Origin: Candidatus Brevefilum sp. | Lineage (GTDB): Bacteria > Chloroflexota > Anaerolineae > Anaerolineales > Anaerolineaceae | Length of the DNA: 8,879 bases | Assembly: GCA_007135845.1 (NCBI GenBank) | Contig: SLIC01000133.1 | Location: 1 to 8,879, forward strand | Reading direction: 5' to 3' | Part shown: in pieces, positions 1 through 5,766 of the stretch | How the letters are laid out: every line of letters starts with the position of its first letter | How positions within the stretch are numbered: the stretch's first letter is position 1 | Made by a program: the position numbers and the translations under genes | The notes under the pieces: generated by a model | Database searches by the model: none | What the model saw: only the letters and a program-made list of their open reading frames with translations | What the model was told of the DNA's origin: nothing

Positions 1-151
1 AGTTCTGAATGTCACTCATGTATTAGTCCTTTCACCGATTGTAGTTGATAGTCAGAAATTCACCCACTGGTATATAGCTGTGGCAAATGTTATCGATTCT
101 AGCGCAATTGTTTCGAAGAAGATGTAAAATAATAGAGTGCCGAATTAAGGG

Positions 152-161
152 ATTTTACAGA
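152..161 (+). promoter_or_regulatory. Shared upstream decamer, copy 1
   Basis: The decamer ATTTTACAGA ends 38 bases before the start codon at 200. The same ten bases occur at 2156-2165, ending 40 bases before the start of the paralogous gene at 2206. It may be a conserved regulatory element or only a trace of the duplication. I found no convincing -35/-10 pair in 1-199, and nothing else recognisable there. Confidence 0.35.
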
Positions 162-199
162 CAAAAATTAATAATTGTGGCCTCGGAAGGTAGGTTTTG

Positions 200-1102
200 T
201 TGCAAAAAATCTGTCCATATCTAGGGATAATTGATGACCCCCACAAAAGGGCCGTTGTCTTTGATAATTGCAATGCTTGTTATAGGGTTGATCCACCTAG
301 AGTAATTGCGATCCAACACCAACACAATTATTGTTTGGCAGACCAGTATATTGATTGTGAAGGTTATTCTACTGGTTGGCCAAAGGGTTTTCCGCATTCA
401 CTGCGCAACAAACGATGCAGAAAGAAAAGGATAAATCTTTGGATATCAAAGATCAGCCTTTCGGCGTTTGGTTTGATTGGGATAGGTTTAATAACTTTAC
501 TCCTGATATGGGGCGTATACATGGCCAGAACAAACCTGGGTTTGACTAACCTTTTTTCTCCTCAAGATGAGATATCTGTGGAAGACAACTTGTCAACAGA
601 AACGCAACTTGCCTTGGCAGTAGTGCTAACGCCTTCCACAACTTCTTCTGCAACGATGACCAGTTCACCAACGACTGAGCCCACAAACACTCCCACACAG
701 TACTTAACCCCCACCCAAACCCCAGGCCCTGCACTTAGAACACCGTTTGGTGACCCGAATTTTCAACTTTTAGTCCACGAAATCCAAGCACAAGAGACCC
801 TTACGGCTATTGCCAATCTTTATGGCACAACTGTTGATGTTCTGTGGAACCTTAATGGGTTAGCTTTTCGTACCATTCAGGTGGGTGACCACATTGTTGT
901 TTGTATGGGGTGTACTATCATGCCTGAAACGCCGCCGCTAGAGCCGTACTACCTTGAGATGGGTCTCTCCATTAACGCTTTGGCTGCCGAATTCGAAGCT
1001 ATTGAAGAAGACTTACGCATGTGGAACGAGTTAAGCAACGCTGACTGGATCGAGGGCGAACGTTGGGTGGTCGTGCCGTTAGCGCTGGAAGTTGAAAGGT
1101 GA
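200..1102 (+). CDS. Cys-rich N-terminus, single-TM, LysM-domain membrane protein (paralog A)
   Basis: Predicted type II membrane protein of 300 residues with an outer LysM region, so probably bound to or sensing the cell envelope; the exact role is unknown. Residues 1-75 are Cys-rich (C5, C24, C27, C45, C53, C73, with H40 and H42) and begin with CPYLG. A basic patch (KRCRKKR) precedes a membrane segment at about 86-108. A Ser/Thr/Pro linker (about 135-180) leads to a LysM domain (about 189-234) followed by C235-x-x-C238. A degenerate second LysM-like unit spans 246-293. The start is TTG 200: it aligns exactly with ATG 2206 of the paralog and sits behind GGAAGG/TAGG at 185-194. TTG 197 is an alternative. 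Codons are more AT-rich than in the paralog. The architecture is clear; the function is not. Confidence 0.85.
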   Translation: MQKICPYLGIIDDPHKRAVVFDNCNACYRVDPPRVIAIQHQHNYCLADQYIDCEGYSTGWPKGFPHSLRNKRCRKKRINLWISKISLSAFGLIGIGLITLLLIWGVYMARTNLGLTNLFSPQDEISVEDNLSTETQLALAVVLTPSTTSSATMTSSPTTEPTNTPTQYLTPTQTPGPALRTPFGDPNFQLLVHEIQAQETLTAIANLYGTTVDVLWNLNGLAFRTIQVGDHIVVCMGCTIMPETPPLEPYYLEMGLSINALAAEFEAIEEDLRMWNELSNADWIEGERWVVVPLALEVER

Positions 1103-1402
1103 GAACTGAAAGGAATTAATCATTCATCTTGAGCCTATTCTTTTCGATCTGACATATATCTCTTATCAACAGAAAACAACCTGAAACGCAAGAGATGCAG
1201 TGCCAGCAGTGCCTGTAAAACTCAGCAACGACGAATCATGAAAACTGCACGAAGAATGATTAGTTATCAACTATCATCAGTTCAAATTTGAATTAAGAAA
1301 CCACACCAAGAATCAACCTTGTGAAAGACTGGTCGATCCCTATTTAGCTTCTGATCCCGGATCGGGTTACACGACGGCTACTTGATATACGATTGGGCAT
1401 CA
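1103..1402. other. Gene-free stretch upstream of the kinase remnant
   Basis: No credible gene is present. A perfect 12-base palindrome TTCAAATTTGAA lies at 1281-1292, and GCAGTGCC occurs twice at 1197-1204 and 1206-1213. The DNA may include further decayed parts of the kinase gene, for example a VDP-containing string near 1332, but I cannot align these with confidence. No T-tract terminator is visible after the gene ending at 1102. Confidence 0.5.
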
Positions 1403-2043
1403 ATCAAGAGTTTAGGCAATATGATGGCATTGCCTAATATCTTTAAAAAGCCATGTAGTCGGTTACCGAAGAGTACCGCCTCCCATGTGCTAAAATGCAG
1501 TTTCAATAAATAAGCCGGGAATTGATATCCTTTCTAGTGACCAGCTTGAAGTCAACTTAAGGCAAGACCACTTTTGCTGACAACTAGGTGTGGTTTTCGT
1601 TCAATCGGGCTGTGTTACAATACTGATTAATGCCGACTTATACCGCTTAGATGTGCATTTCAGGTATGATCTTGGTAACCGGGTAAGTCTGATCTTCTTG
1701 TTCTTCGGTTCTGACTATACACTTGCTATGAAGTCACGGATTTTATTCAAACACCATTTGACTGCCTCATGGTGTTAACGACGGGTAATCTGCTAACTAA
1801 ACCAACTGAGACACTCACCTCTTCAAGGATGATAAGTTTAATGGAGGAGATCAAGCGCGATACCGAGATGTTGATTATTGATACCTTGCCGGTACTGGTG
1901 GTTTTCGAAGATGTAGTACTTTCAGCGCTGGTCGATGGGGTTCTGCTGGTTGTGGCATCGTGAAAGATAAAAATCACCGCAGGGAGCAGAACAATCGAGA
2001 ACTTGCAGCGCTCCCAGGTCAAGAATTTGGGTGAGGTAATAAA
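1403..2043 (+). pseudogene. Remnant of a CpsD/CapB/Wzc-type tyrosine-kinase (BY-kinase) ATPase
   Basis: Intact members are P-loop tyrosine kinases that control exopolysaccharide chain length and export. Fragments in order: 1403-1468 reads IKSLGNMMALPNIFKKP; 1459-1584 reads VTEEYR, then LVTSLKST, a stop, and GKTTFADN (Walker A, 1561-1572 for GKTT). Next, 1581-1730 reads LGVVFVQSG and VTILINADL (Walker A', 1614-1640; usual form LLIDADL), then VHFRYDLGNRVSL. Finally 1730-2043 reads MVLTTGNLLTKPTETLTSSRM, LIIDTLP (Walker B, 1871-1891; usual IIDTPP) and LVDGVLLVV (ending 1954). Lesions are stops at 1507, 1558 and 1961, an apparent one-base loss near 1584, and frame changes near 1459 and 1730. The order and spacing of all three nucleotide-binding motifs match the family. 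No Tyr-rich tail is visible. The upstream end is uncertain. Confidence 0.85.
1412..1437. repeat. 9-bp inverted repeat inside the kinase remnant
   Basis: TTAGGCAAT and ATTGCCTAA pair perfectly around an 8-base loop. No T-run follows on either strand, so it is a poor terminator candidate. It lies in decayed coding sequence and may be chance. Confidence 0.4.
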
Positions 2044-2127
2044 AATTTATTTGGGTAAGGTTAAATATTTAACCCCCTTTAAACAAATGCATCTCTTCAG
2101 ATTGTGACCGGTATTATCAATCGGATG

Positions 2128-2157
2128 TTGAAGAAAAGTTATGAAACAGGCTTTAAT
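2128..2157 (+). promoter_or_regulatory. Candidate promoter for paralog B
   Basis: TTGAAG (2128-2133) and TTTAAT (2152-2157) match the -35 and -10 boxes at 4/6 and 5/6 with an 18-base spacer. The shared decamer ATTTTACAGA (2156-2165) overlaps the -10 end. The start codon follows about 40 bases downstream. This is by eye only. Confidence 0.4.
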
Positions 2158-2205
2158 TTTACAGATTTGGCAAACTTTGATCGCTAACTTACCAGGAGTA
2201 TTTTG

Positions 2206-3096
2206 ATGGACAATATCTGCCCATACCTGGGGATGATTGACGATCCTGAAACAAGCACCCTCTTCCCGGATAGCTGCAATGCCTGTTACCGCGCAGATCC
2301 CCCGCAGCCGATTGTGATCGCCCACCAGCGGGTCCATTGTCTGGTAGGGCAGCACACCGAGTGTGAGGGCTTTGTTAATGGCTGGGAAGACGGCTTTCCA
2401 CGTGCCTTGCGCAACAAGAACTGCCGCAAGGGCACCAAATTTTGGAAGAACGCGTTCAGAAGGATCCCGCCAGTGTATATCATTGGTGGCGTCTTACTGG
2501 TGGCCCTAATTTTACTGGGTGTTTTCCTGATCATTCCCAACCTCAGATCGGCGCCAGCAGCCACGTTGGACGATGGGATCTCAGCCAACAATATTGTGGG
2601 GACGGCGACTGAACAAGCCCCAACAGCCACACAGACGCCAATTGCGACCTTCACACGCACAGCCATCCCCGAGCCCACCAGTACTCCCACACCGGATTAC
2701 ACACCCACCCAAACTCCCGGTCCAGCACTTAAGACACCCTTTGGAGGTGAAGAACTTTGGCTCTTAATCCACCAAATTCAAGCGGAAGAGACCCTTACGG
2801 CTATTGCCAATCTTTACAGCACAACCATTGATGTGTTGTGGAACCTAAATGGGTTGGCTTTCCGCACCATTCAAATGGGTGACCATATTGTCGTGTGTTT
2901 AGACTGTGAGGACATGCCTGACCTGCCGCCGCTGCAAGCGATTTATTTAGACGAGTCAGCGACGCTATCAGACCTGGCAAGTGCCTATGATGCCGCTATC
3001 AATGATTTGCGCCTATGGAACGACCTCGGGGAGGAGGATTGGGTTGGGAGAGAACGCTGGATCGTGGTGCCGATTGAGATTGAAGCAGACGACTGA
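2206..3096 (+). CDS. Cys-rich N-terminus, single-TM, LysM-domain membrane protein (paralog B)
   Basis: Paralog of the protein at 200-1102, with 296 residues and the same order of parts. The N-terminal CPYLG domain keeps all six cysteines at identical positions (C5, C24, C27, C45, C53, C73) plus H40. The membrane segment is at about 88-110 and the Thr/Pro linker at about 128-175. A LysM domain (about 185-230) ends in C231-x-x-C234, and a weak second LysM-like unit lies at about 243-289. ATG 2206 is preferred over TTG 2203 because AGGAG at 2194-2198 is seven bases upstream. The six-Cys pattern on the inner side suggests a metal-binding fold, which is inference. The outer CxxC may form a disulfide. 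No substrate or partner can be named. The kinase remnant separates the two paralogs. Confidence 0.87.
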   Translation: MDNICPYLGMIDDPETSTLFPDSCNACYRADPPQPIVIAHQRVHCLVGQHTECEGFVNGWEDGFPRALRNKNCRKGTKFWKNAFRRIPPVYIIGGVLLVALILLGVFLIIPNLRSAPAATLDDGISANNIVGTATEQAPTATQTPIATFTRTAIPEPTSTPTPDYTPTQTPGPALKTPFGGEELWLLIHQIQAEETLTAIANLYSTTIDVLWNLNGLAFRTIQMGDHIVVCLDCEDMPDLPPLQAIYLDESATLSDLASAYDAAINDLRLWNDLGEEDWVGRERWIVVPIEIEADD

Positions 3097-3125
3097 TAGG
3101 TAAATTGGAGATCGGATTCGGACAG

Positions 3126-3177
3126 AAGACCTTGAGATTATTTCTGATGGCACCTTCTCTCCTGCGACAAAGGTCTT
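3126..3177 (+). terminator. Weak hairpin after paralog B
   Basis: AAGACCTT (3126-3133) and AAGGTCTT (3170-3177) are perfectly complementary but enclose 36 bases. A T-rich stretch (CTCTTTTTC) begins about 20 bases later. It may end the transcript of the gene stopping at 3096, but the long loop makes this weak. Confidence 0.25.
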
Positions 3178-3246
3178 GAAATCCAAACTGATATTGCTCT
3201 TTTTCACTTACACTTTTTCTGCGAGCTACCGAACAAGTTTTACTAA

Positions 3247-3274
3247 TCAGTGCCTCTTGTGTCAGTGCCTCTTG
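3247..3274 (+). repeat. Tandem 13-bp direct repeat upstream of the toxin-antitoxin operon
   Basis: TCAGTGCCTCTTG occurs at 3247-3259 and again at 3262-3274, a 15-base period. The second copy supplies the TTG of the -35 box. It could be a regulator site or a small duplication. Confidence 0.6.
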
Positions 3275-3300
3275 AAAATTCGAACCTTATCTGCTATACT
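3272..3300 (+). promoter_or_regulatory. Strong extended -10 promoter of the toxin-antitoxin operon
   Basis: TTGAAA (3272-3277) and TATACT (3295-3300) are separated by exactly 17 bases, and TG at 3292-3293 gives an extended -10. Transcription would start near 3307, leaving a leader of about 40 bases before the antitoxin ATG at 3349. Confidence 0.75.
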
Positions 3301-3329
3301 GATAATGCAGAAAATCTGCAGATAAGTTT
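3283..3329 (+). promoter_or_regulatory. Palindromic candidate operator for antitoxin autoregulation
   Basis: CTTATCTGC (3286-3294) and GCAGATAAG (3318-3326) form a perfect 9-bp inverted repeat. It extends to 11 of 12 pairs (3283-3294 with 3318-3329). The half-sites are 32 bases apart, about three helical turns, and the palindrome brackets the -10 box and probable start point. A second pair, GCAGA (3307-3311) and TCTGC (3315-3319), sits inside, so the TCTGC core recurs. AbrB/MazE-type antitoxins commonly repress their own promoters, which fits this position. Confidence 0.6.
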
Positions 3330-3348
3330 CCTTTCAAAGGAGGTCCTG

Positions 3349-3603
3349 ATGACCCTGACAGTACAGGTACGCGAGCGGGGAGTGGTCACACTGCCCGCTG
3401 AGCTGCGGGAAAAATATGAGATCGAGAATGGCCAGGTTTTCCGCTTGATTGACCTGGATGGCATTTTTGTGCTGGTGCCGATGGTGCCAATTGTCCCTGA
3501 ACTAGCCCGAGAGATTGAGCAAATCCGTTTGGATGCGGGCTTGAGCATGGAGCAGCTTCTTGAGGGACTCCGTCAACAGCGAGAAGCAGCGCACGGGGAG
3601 TAG
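3349..3603 (+). CDS. AbrB/MazE-family antitoxin
   Basis: Antitoxin of 84 residues that should bind DNA through an N-terminal swapped-hairpin AbrB fold and neutralise the toxin encoded directly downstream with its C-terminal helix. Residues 3-50 show the family pattern: VQVRERGVVTLPAELREKY, then a gap and GQVFRLIDLDGIFVLVP. Residues about 55-82 look helical and charged (ELAREIEQIRL, MEQLLEGLRQQREA). The start is ATG 3349 because AAAGGAGGT at 3336-3344 is a near-perfect Shine-Dalgarno. The reading frame is open back to GTG 3250, but that extension would cross the promoter and operator. The stop at 3601 is one base before the toxin start, so the two are translationally coupled. Confidence 0.88.
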   Translation: MTLTVQVRERGVVTLPAELREKYEIENGQVFRLIDLDGIFVLVPMVPIVPELAREIEQIRLDAGLSMEQLLEGLRQQREAAHGE

Positions 3604-3604
3604 C

Positions 3605-4063
3605 GTGGCGAGTCATAAACCCAAGCCCCGCATCTTTATCGACGCAGATGTACTGTTTGCGGGTTCAGCTTCCCCTTCAGCGCACAGCGCCAGTTTGGTG
3701 ATCTTACGCATGGCAGAAATTACGCTGATCGATGCGTGCACGAGCAACCAGGTGATCAGTGAAGTCGAACACAATCTTGGCGAGAAAATGCCGGCTGCTT
3801 TGCCGGCATTCACCTTAATCGTCCAGCGCTGCCTGCGGGTGGTTGATAATACCTCACCTGAAGATGTCATCGCGATTAATGGTTCAGCGGATCCGAAGGA
3901 TTTGCCAATCTTGGCAACTGCCTTACGAGAAAAATGTGCTTTTCTTGCCACGTATAATATTCGCCAATTTCAGCCAGGTGTTCCTGGCGTGCAGGTTCTC
4001 ACGCCGGGAGACCTAGTTCAGCGCATTCGTTATTTATTGTCACAATTGGATGATGCGGGGTAG
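3605..4063 (+). CDS. PIN-domain toxin (VapC-like ribonuclease)
   Basis: Toxin of 152 residues with a PIN nuclease fold, expected to cleave RNA in a Mg2+-dependent way. Likely catalytic acids are D13 in FIDADVLFAG, E53 in VISEVEHNL, and D96/D99 in SADPKDLPIL. The fourth position is N118 in LATYNIRQF, where the classic motif has Asp; TxN is frequent in the PIN_3/COG1569 group that this resembles. The start is GTG 3605, one base after the antitoxin stop, with GGGGAG at 3595-3600 as ribosome site. The frame is open back to TTG 3560, but that would overlap the antitoxin by 44 bases and add 15 residues with no PIN motif. Toxicity and target are inference. Confidence 0.85.
   Translation: MASHKPKPRIFIDADVLFAGSASPSAHSASLVILRMAEITLIDACTSNQVISEVEHNLGEKMPAALPAFTLIVQRCLRVVDNTSPEDVIAINGSADPKDLPILATALREKCAFLATYNIRQFQPGVPGVQVLTPGDLVQRIRYLLSQLDDAG
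3787..3810. repeat. Perfect 9-bp stem-loop inside the PIN toxin gene
   Basis: AATGCCGGC and GCCGGCATT pair perfectly around the 6-base loop TGCTTT. It is in-frame coding sequence (MPAALPAF). It may fold in the toxin mRNA; no T-run follows, so it is not a terminator. Confidence 0.6.
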
Positions 4064-4350
4064 AGCTAAGAATGTAGTTGATATGTTAGGAAGTAGGTGA
4101 AAGCTGATCCCACTCCGCTGCTCCGTACCCTTTCCTTTCAGGACGCTTCGCAGGCAGGGCGCTACGCAGTCGCTTCGCTGCGGGAGTTTTCAAGGGTTTC
4201 GCTTCGCTCCAGGAGTCTCCGACGCTTTGGGGACGATGAAGGCTCAAGTTTCAAGGAAAGATTGATGGTAGATGATAGTCGGTAGTTGGTAGTGACTAAT
4301 TTCTCCCGACTAAGTTCTTCCACCTAAGTTCAAAAATTGAATAATTACTA
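4064..4350. other. Gene-free, repeat-rich spacer
   Basis: No credible gene is present. CTTTCCTT (4130-4137) and AAGGAAAG (4253-4260) bound a GC-rich block rich in GCTTCGC strings (4144-4150, 4171-4178, 4200-4208), including a CGCAG...CTGCG stem near 4165-4182. CTAAGTTC repeats at 4310-4317 and 4324-4331. The block may be a dispersed intergenic repeat, but only one copy is visible here. Confidence 0.35.
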
Positions 4351-4379
4351 AAAACGCCCTGGATCAGTCCAAGGCGTTT
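4351..4379 (-). terminator. Rho-independent terminator of the cytochrome-like lipoprotein gene
   Basis: AAACGCC (4352-4358) pairs with GGCGTTT (4373-4379), and GGA/TCC extend the stem around a TCAG loop. On the minus strand the stem ends in TTTT (4354-4351). It begins 24 bases after the stop at 4403. It could also act on the plus strand, where the T-run is short. Confidence 0.75.
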
Positions 4380-4402
4380 GTCGTTTAAATAAACACCCCT
4401 CC

Positions 4403-4828
4403 CTAATCGCGCGAGACCAGCCAGTTGATGATCTCCTCTTTCTCTTCTGGGTTGATATCGGCGCCGTAGCCGATCATGCGGTCGATGGTGGTGGACCATC
4501 CTTCACGGGTTTTTGTGCTGTTGAGGACACGGTTCACTGCATGGCAGTTCCCGACCTTTTCGGTGATCAGCGCAATCATGCGCTCGTCTTCATCATCGTC
4601 ACCTTCCTCTTCAGCAACGGGTGGTTCGGGTTCTTCCACCTCCGTTGGTTCAACCGTTGGCACTTCTGTCGCGGTGGGTGCTTCTGTGGCAGTTGGTATT
4701 TCCGTGGCAGGCTGCTCCACAACGGTTGGTTCGACGGTTTCTTCAACTTCCGCCGGGCGTGCACAGGCGCTCAGCACCATCACCAGGATGACGATCAAGC
4801 TCAACCAGGCAAATTGTTTGTTTTTCAT
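4403..4828 (-). CDS. Small c-type-cytochrome-like lipoprotein with a single-Cys heme motif
   Basis: Lipoprotein of 141 residues. The signal peptide ends in the lipobox LSAC (C22 lipidated), and an acidic Pro/Thr/Glu linker (about 23-82) leads to a C-terminal domain (about 83-141). The domain pattern ITEKVGNCHAVNRV, TKTREGW, IDRMIGYGA and EEKEEIINWL matches small bacterial cytochrome c domains, usually CxxCH-x-vdRv...TreqW...veRMi. Here the first Cys position is V92 (codon GTC at 4555-4553) while C95-H96 remain, so the motif is VxxCH. M117 could be the distal ligand. It would sit outside the membrane as an electron carrier if heme is attached. The second ATG at 4828 is chosen because AAGGAGG (4839-4833) is only one base from the ATG at 4831. 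Confidence 0.8.
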   Translation of the reverse strand: MKNKQFAWLSLIVILVMVLSACARPAEVEETVEPTVVEQPATEIPTATEAPTATEVPTVEPTEVEEPEPPVAEEEGDDDEDERMIALITEKVGNCHAVNRVLNSTKTREGWSTTIDRMIGYGADINPEEKEEIINWLVSRD

Positions 4829-4883
4829 CATACCTCCTTGTAAACGAGTAAATTGACCTCCCGTGTTAATCAGGATCAGGTTG

Positions 4884-4892
4884 ATTCTATCA
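4884..4892 (-). promoter_or_regulatory. Candidate extended -10 for the cytochrome-like gene
   Basis: On the minus strand, TG at 4892-4891, one base, then TAGAAT (4889-4884) form an extended -10. No good -35 is visible. The start would be near 4877, giving a leader of about 50 bases. It lies in the 119-base gap after the permease stop, so this gene probably has its own transcript. Confidence 0.4.
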
Positions 4893-4950
4893 TGAAAAAA
4901 GCGTGGGGTTATTAATGGGTCAGGCGGGGCGGTTAAAATTCAGCCAGGGG

Positions 4951-5766
4951 CTATTCCGGGCAGCGGCGGCAATATCTGTGGATCAGCAGCGCGACCAAAT
5001 AAGTTGCCCCTGCCACGAGGATGATGGTGGCACCAGAGGTCAGGTTGAAGAAAAATGACAGCAGCAGCCCACCGGTGGTGAACACGAGGCTGAGGCCCGT
5101 TGCCAGCCACATGATGTGATTCATATGTTTCAAGTACAGCGTCCCGATGGCTGCAGGAACGGTCAGCAGGGCGATGATCATGATCAAGCCCACCACCCGC
5201 ATCAGCATCACCACCGCCAACCCGATCATCGTCACCAGGATCAGGTACAGCAAGTCTACAGGTAGGTTGCGCACCCGCGCAAAGGTTTCATCGAAGGCAG
5301 TGGCCTGCAATTCTTTGTAGAATAATGTCACAAAGCCGATGAAGAAGATATTCAGCACCAGCATCAGCCACAGGTCCGTGCGGGTAACCGCCAGGATACT
5401 GCCGAATAAGTAGCTCATCAGGTCGGCTTTGTAACCGGGAGTCATGTCGGCAAAGATGATGCCGACTGCCATACCGATGGCCCACATCACCCCGATTAGC
5501 GTATCCTGCCGCTGTCGGGTCTGACGCTGAACGTAGCCCATTAGAAAGGAAGCCCCCAGGCTGAAGGCAATCGCACCCAGTACCGGGTTGACTCCCAGGA
5601 AAAATGCCAGCCCGACGCCGCCGTAGGCGGTGTGAGCTACCCCGCCTGAAATAAACACCATCCGTTTGAGCACCACCAGGGTGCCGATGATTCCGCAAGC
5701 CAGGCTGACCAGCAGGCCCGCCATAAGCGCGTTGCGCATGAAGCCATAGCTTAATACAAGGCTCAT
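4951..5766 (-). CDS. znuB: Zinc/metal ABC transporter permease
   Basis: Inner-membrane permease of 271 residues in the ABC-3 (ZnuB/MntB/TroC) family, which passes Zn2+ or a related divalent ion into the cytoplasm using the partner ATPase. Hydrophobic segments run through the whole length, consistent with about eight membrane helices. Family landmarks are ISGGVAHTAYGGVGL (about 39-53), the cytoplasmic coupling region around DETFARVRNLPV, and the late VGLIMIIALLTVPAAIG helix. Its ATG overlaps the ATPase stop in the sequence ATGA, and GAGG at 5777-5774 inside the upstream gene is the ribosome site, so translation is coupled. The length is normal. The metal is inferred from the binding protein and the regulator; Mn or Fe cannot be ruled out from the permease alone. 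Confidence 0.92.
   Translation of the reverse strand: MSLVLSYGFMRNALMAGLLVSLACGIIGTLVVLKRMVFISGGVAHTAYGGVGLAFFLGVNPVLGAIAFSLGASFLMGYVQRQTRQRQDTLIGVMWAIGMAVGIIFADMTPGYKADLMSYLFGSILAVTRTDLWLMLVLNIFFIGFVTLFYKELQATAFDETFARVRNLPVDLLYLILVTMIGLAVVMLMRVVGLIMIIALLTVPAAIGTLYLKHMNHIMWLATGLSLVFTTGGLLLSFFFNLTSGATIILVAGATYLVALLIHRYCRRCPE

Noticed and set aside
1412..1437. Terminator from the 9-bp inverted repeat
   Set aside because: No T-run on either strand, and it lies inside decayed coding sequence.
1747..2022. 91-codon frame on the - strand
   Set aside because: The + strand here reads as BY-kinase motifs (LTSSRM, LIIDTLP, DGVLLVV), so the minus frame is a shadow.
2286..2690. 134-codon - frame over LysM paralog B
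   Set aside because: Antisense to a gene whose protein is conserved with its paralog; no ribosome site or known motif.
3250..3348. Upstream GTG extension of the antitoxin
   Set aside because: It would translate the promoter and operator; ATG 3349 has a near-perfect ribosome site and starts the AbrB fold.
3560..3604. TTG extension of the PIN toxin
   Set aside because: GTG 3605 has a ribosome site, directly follows the antitoxin stop, and starts just before the first PIN strand.
4097..4285. 62-codon + frame after the toxin
   Set aside because: No ribosome site; its composition reflects the GCTTCGC repeat block, and no domain is recognisable.
4476..4856. Ser/Thr/Val-rich + frames over the cytochrome-like gene
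   Set aside because: They are antisense to a lipoprotein gene with a clear lipobox, ribosome site and terminator.
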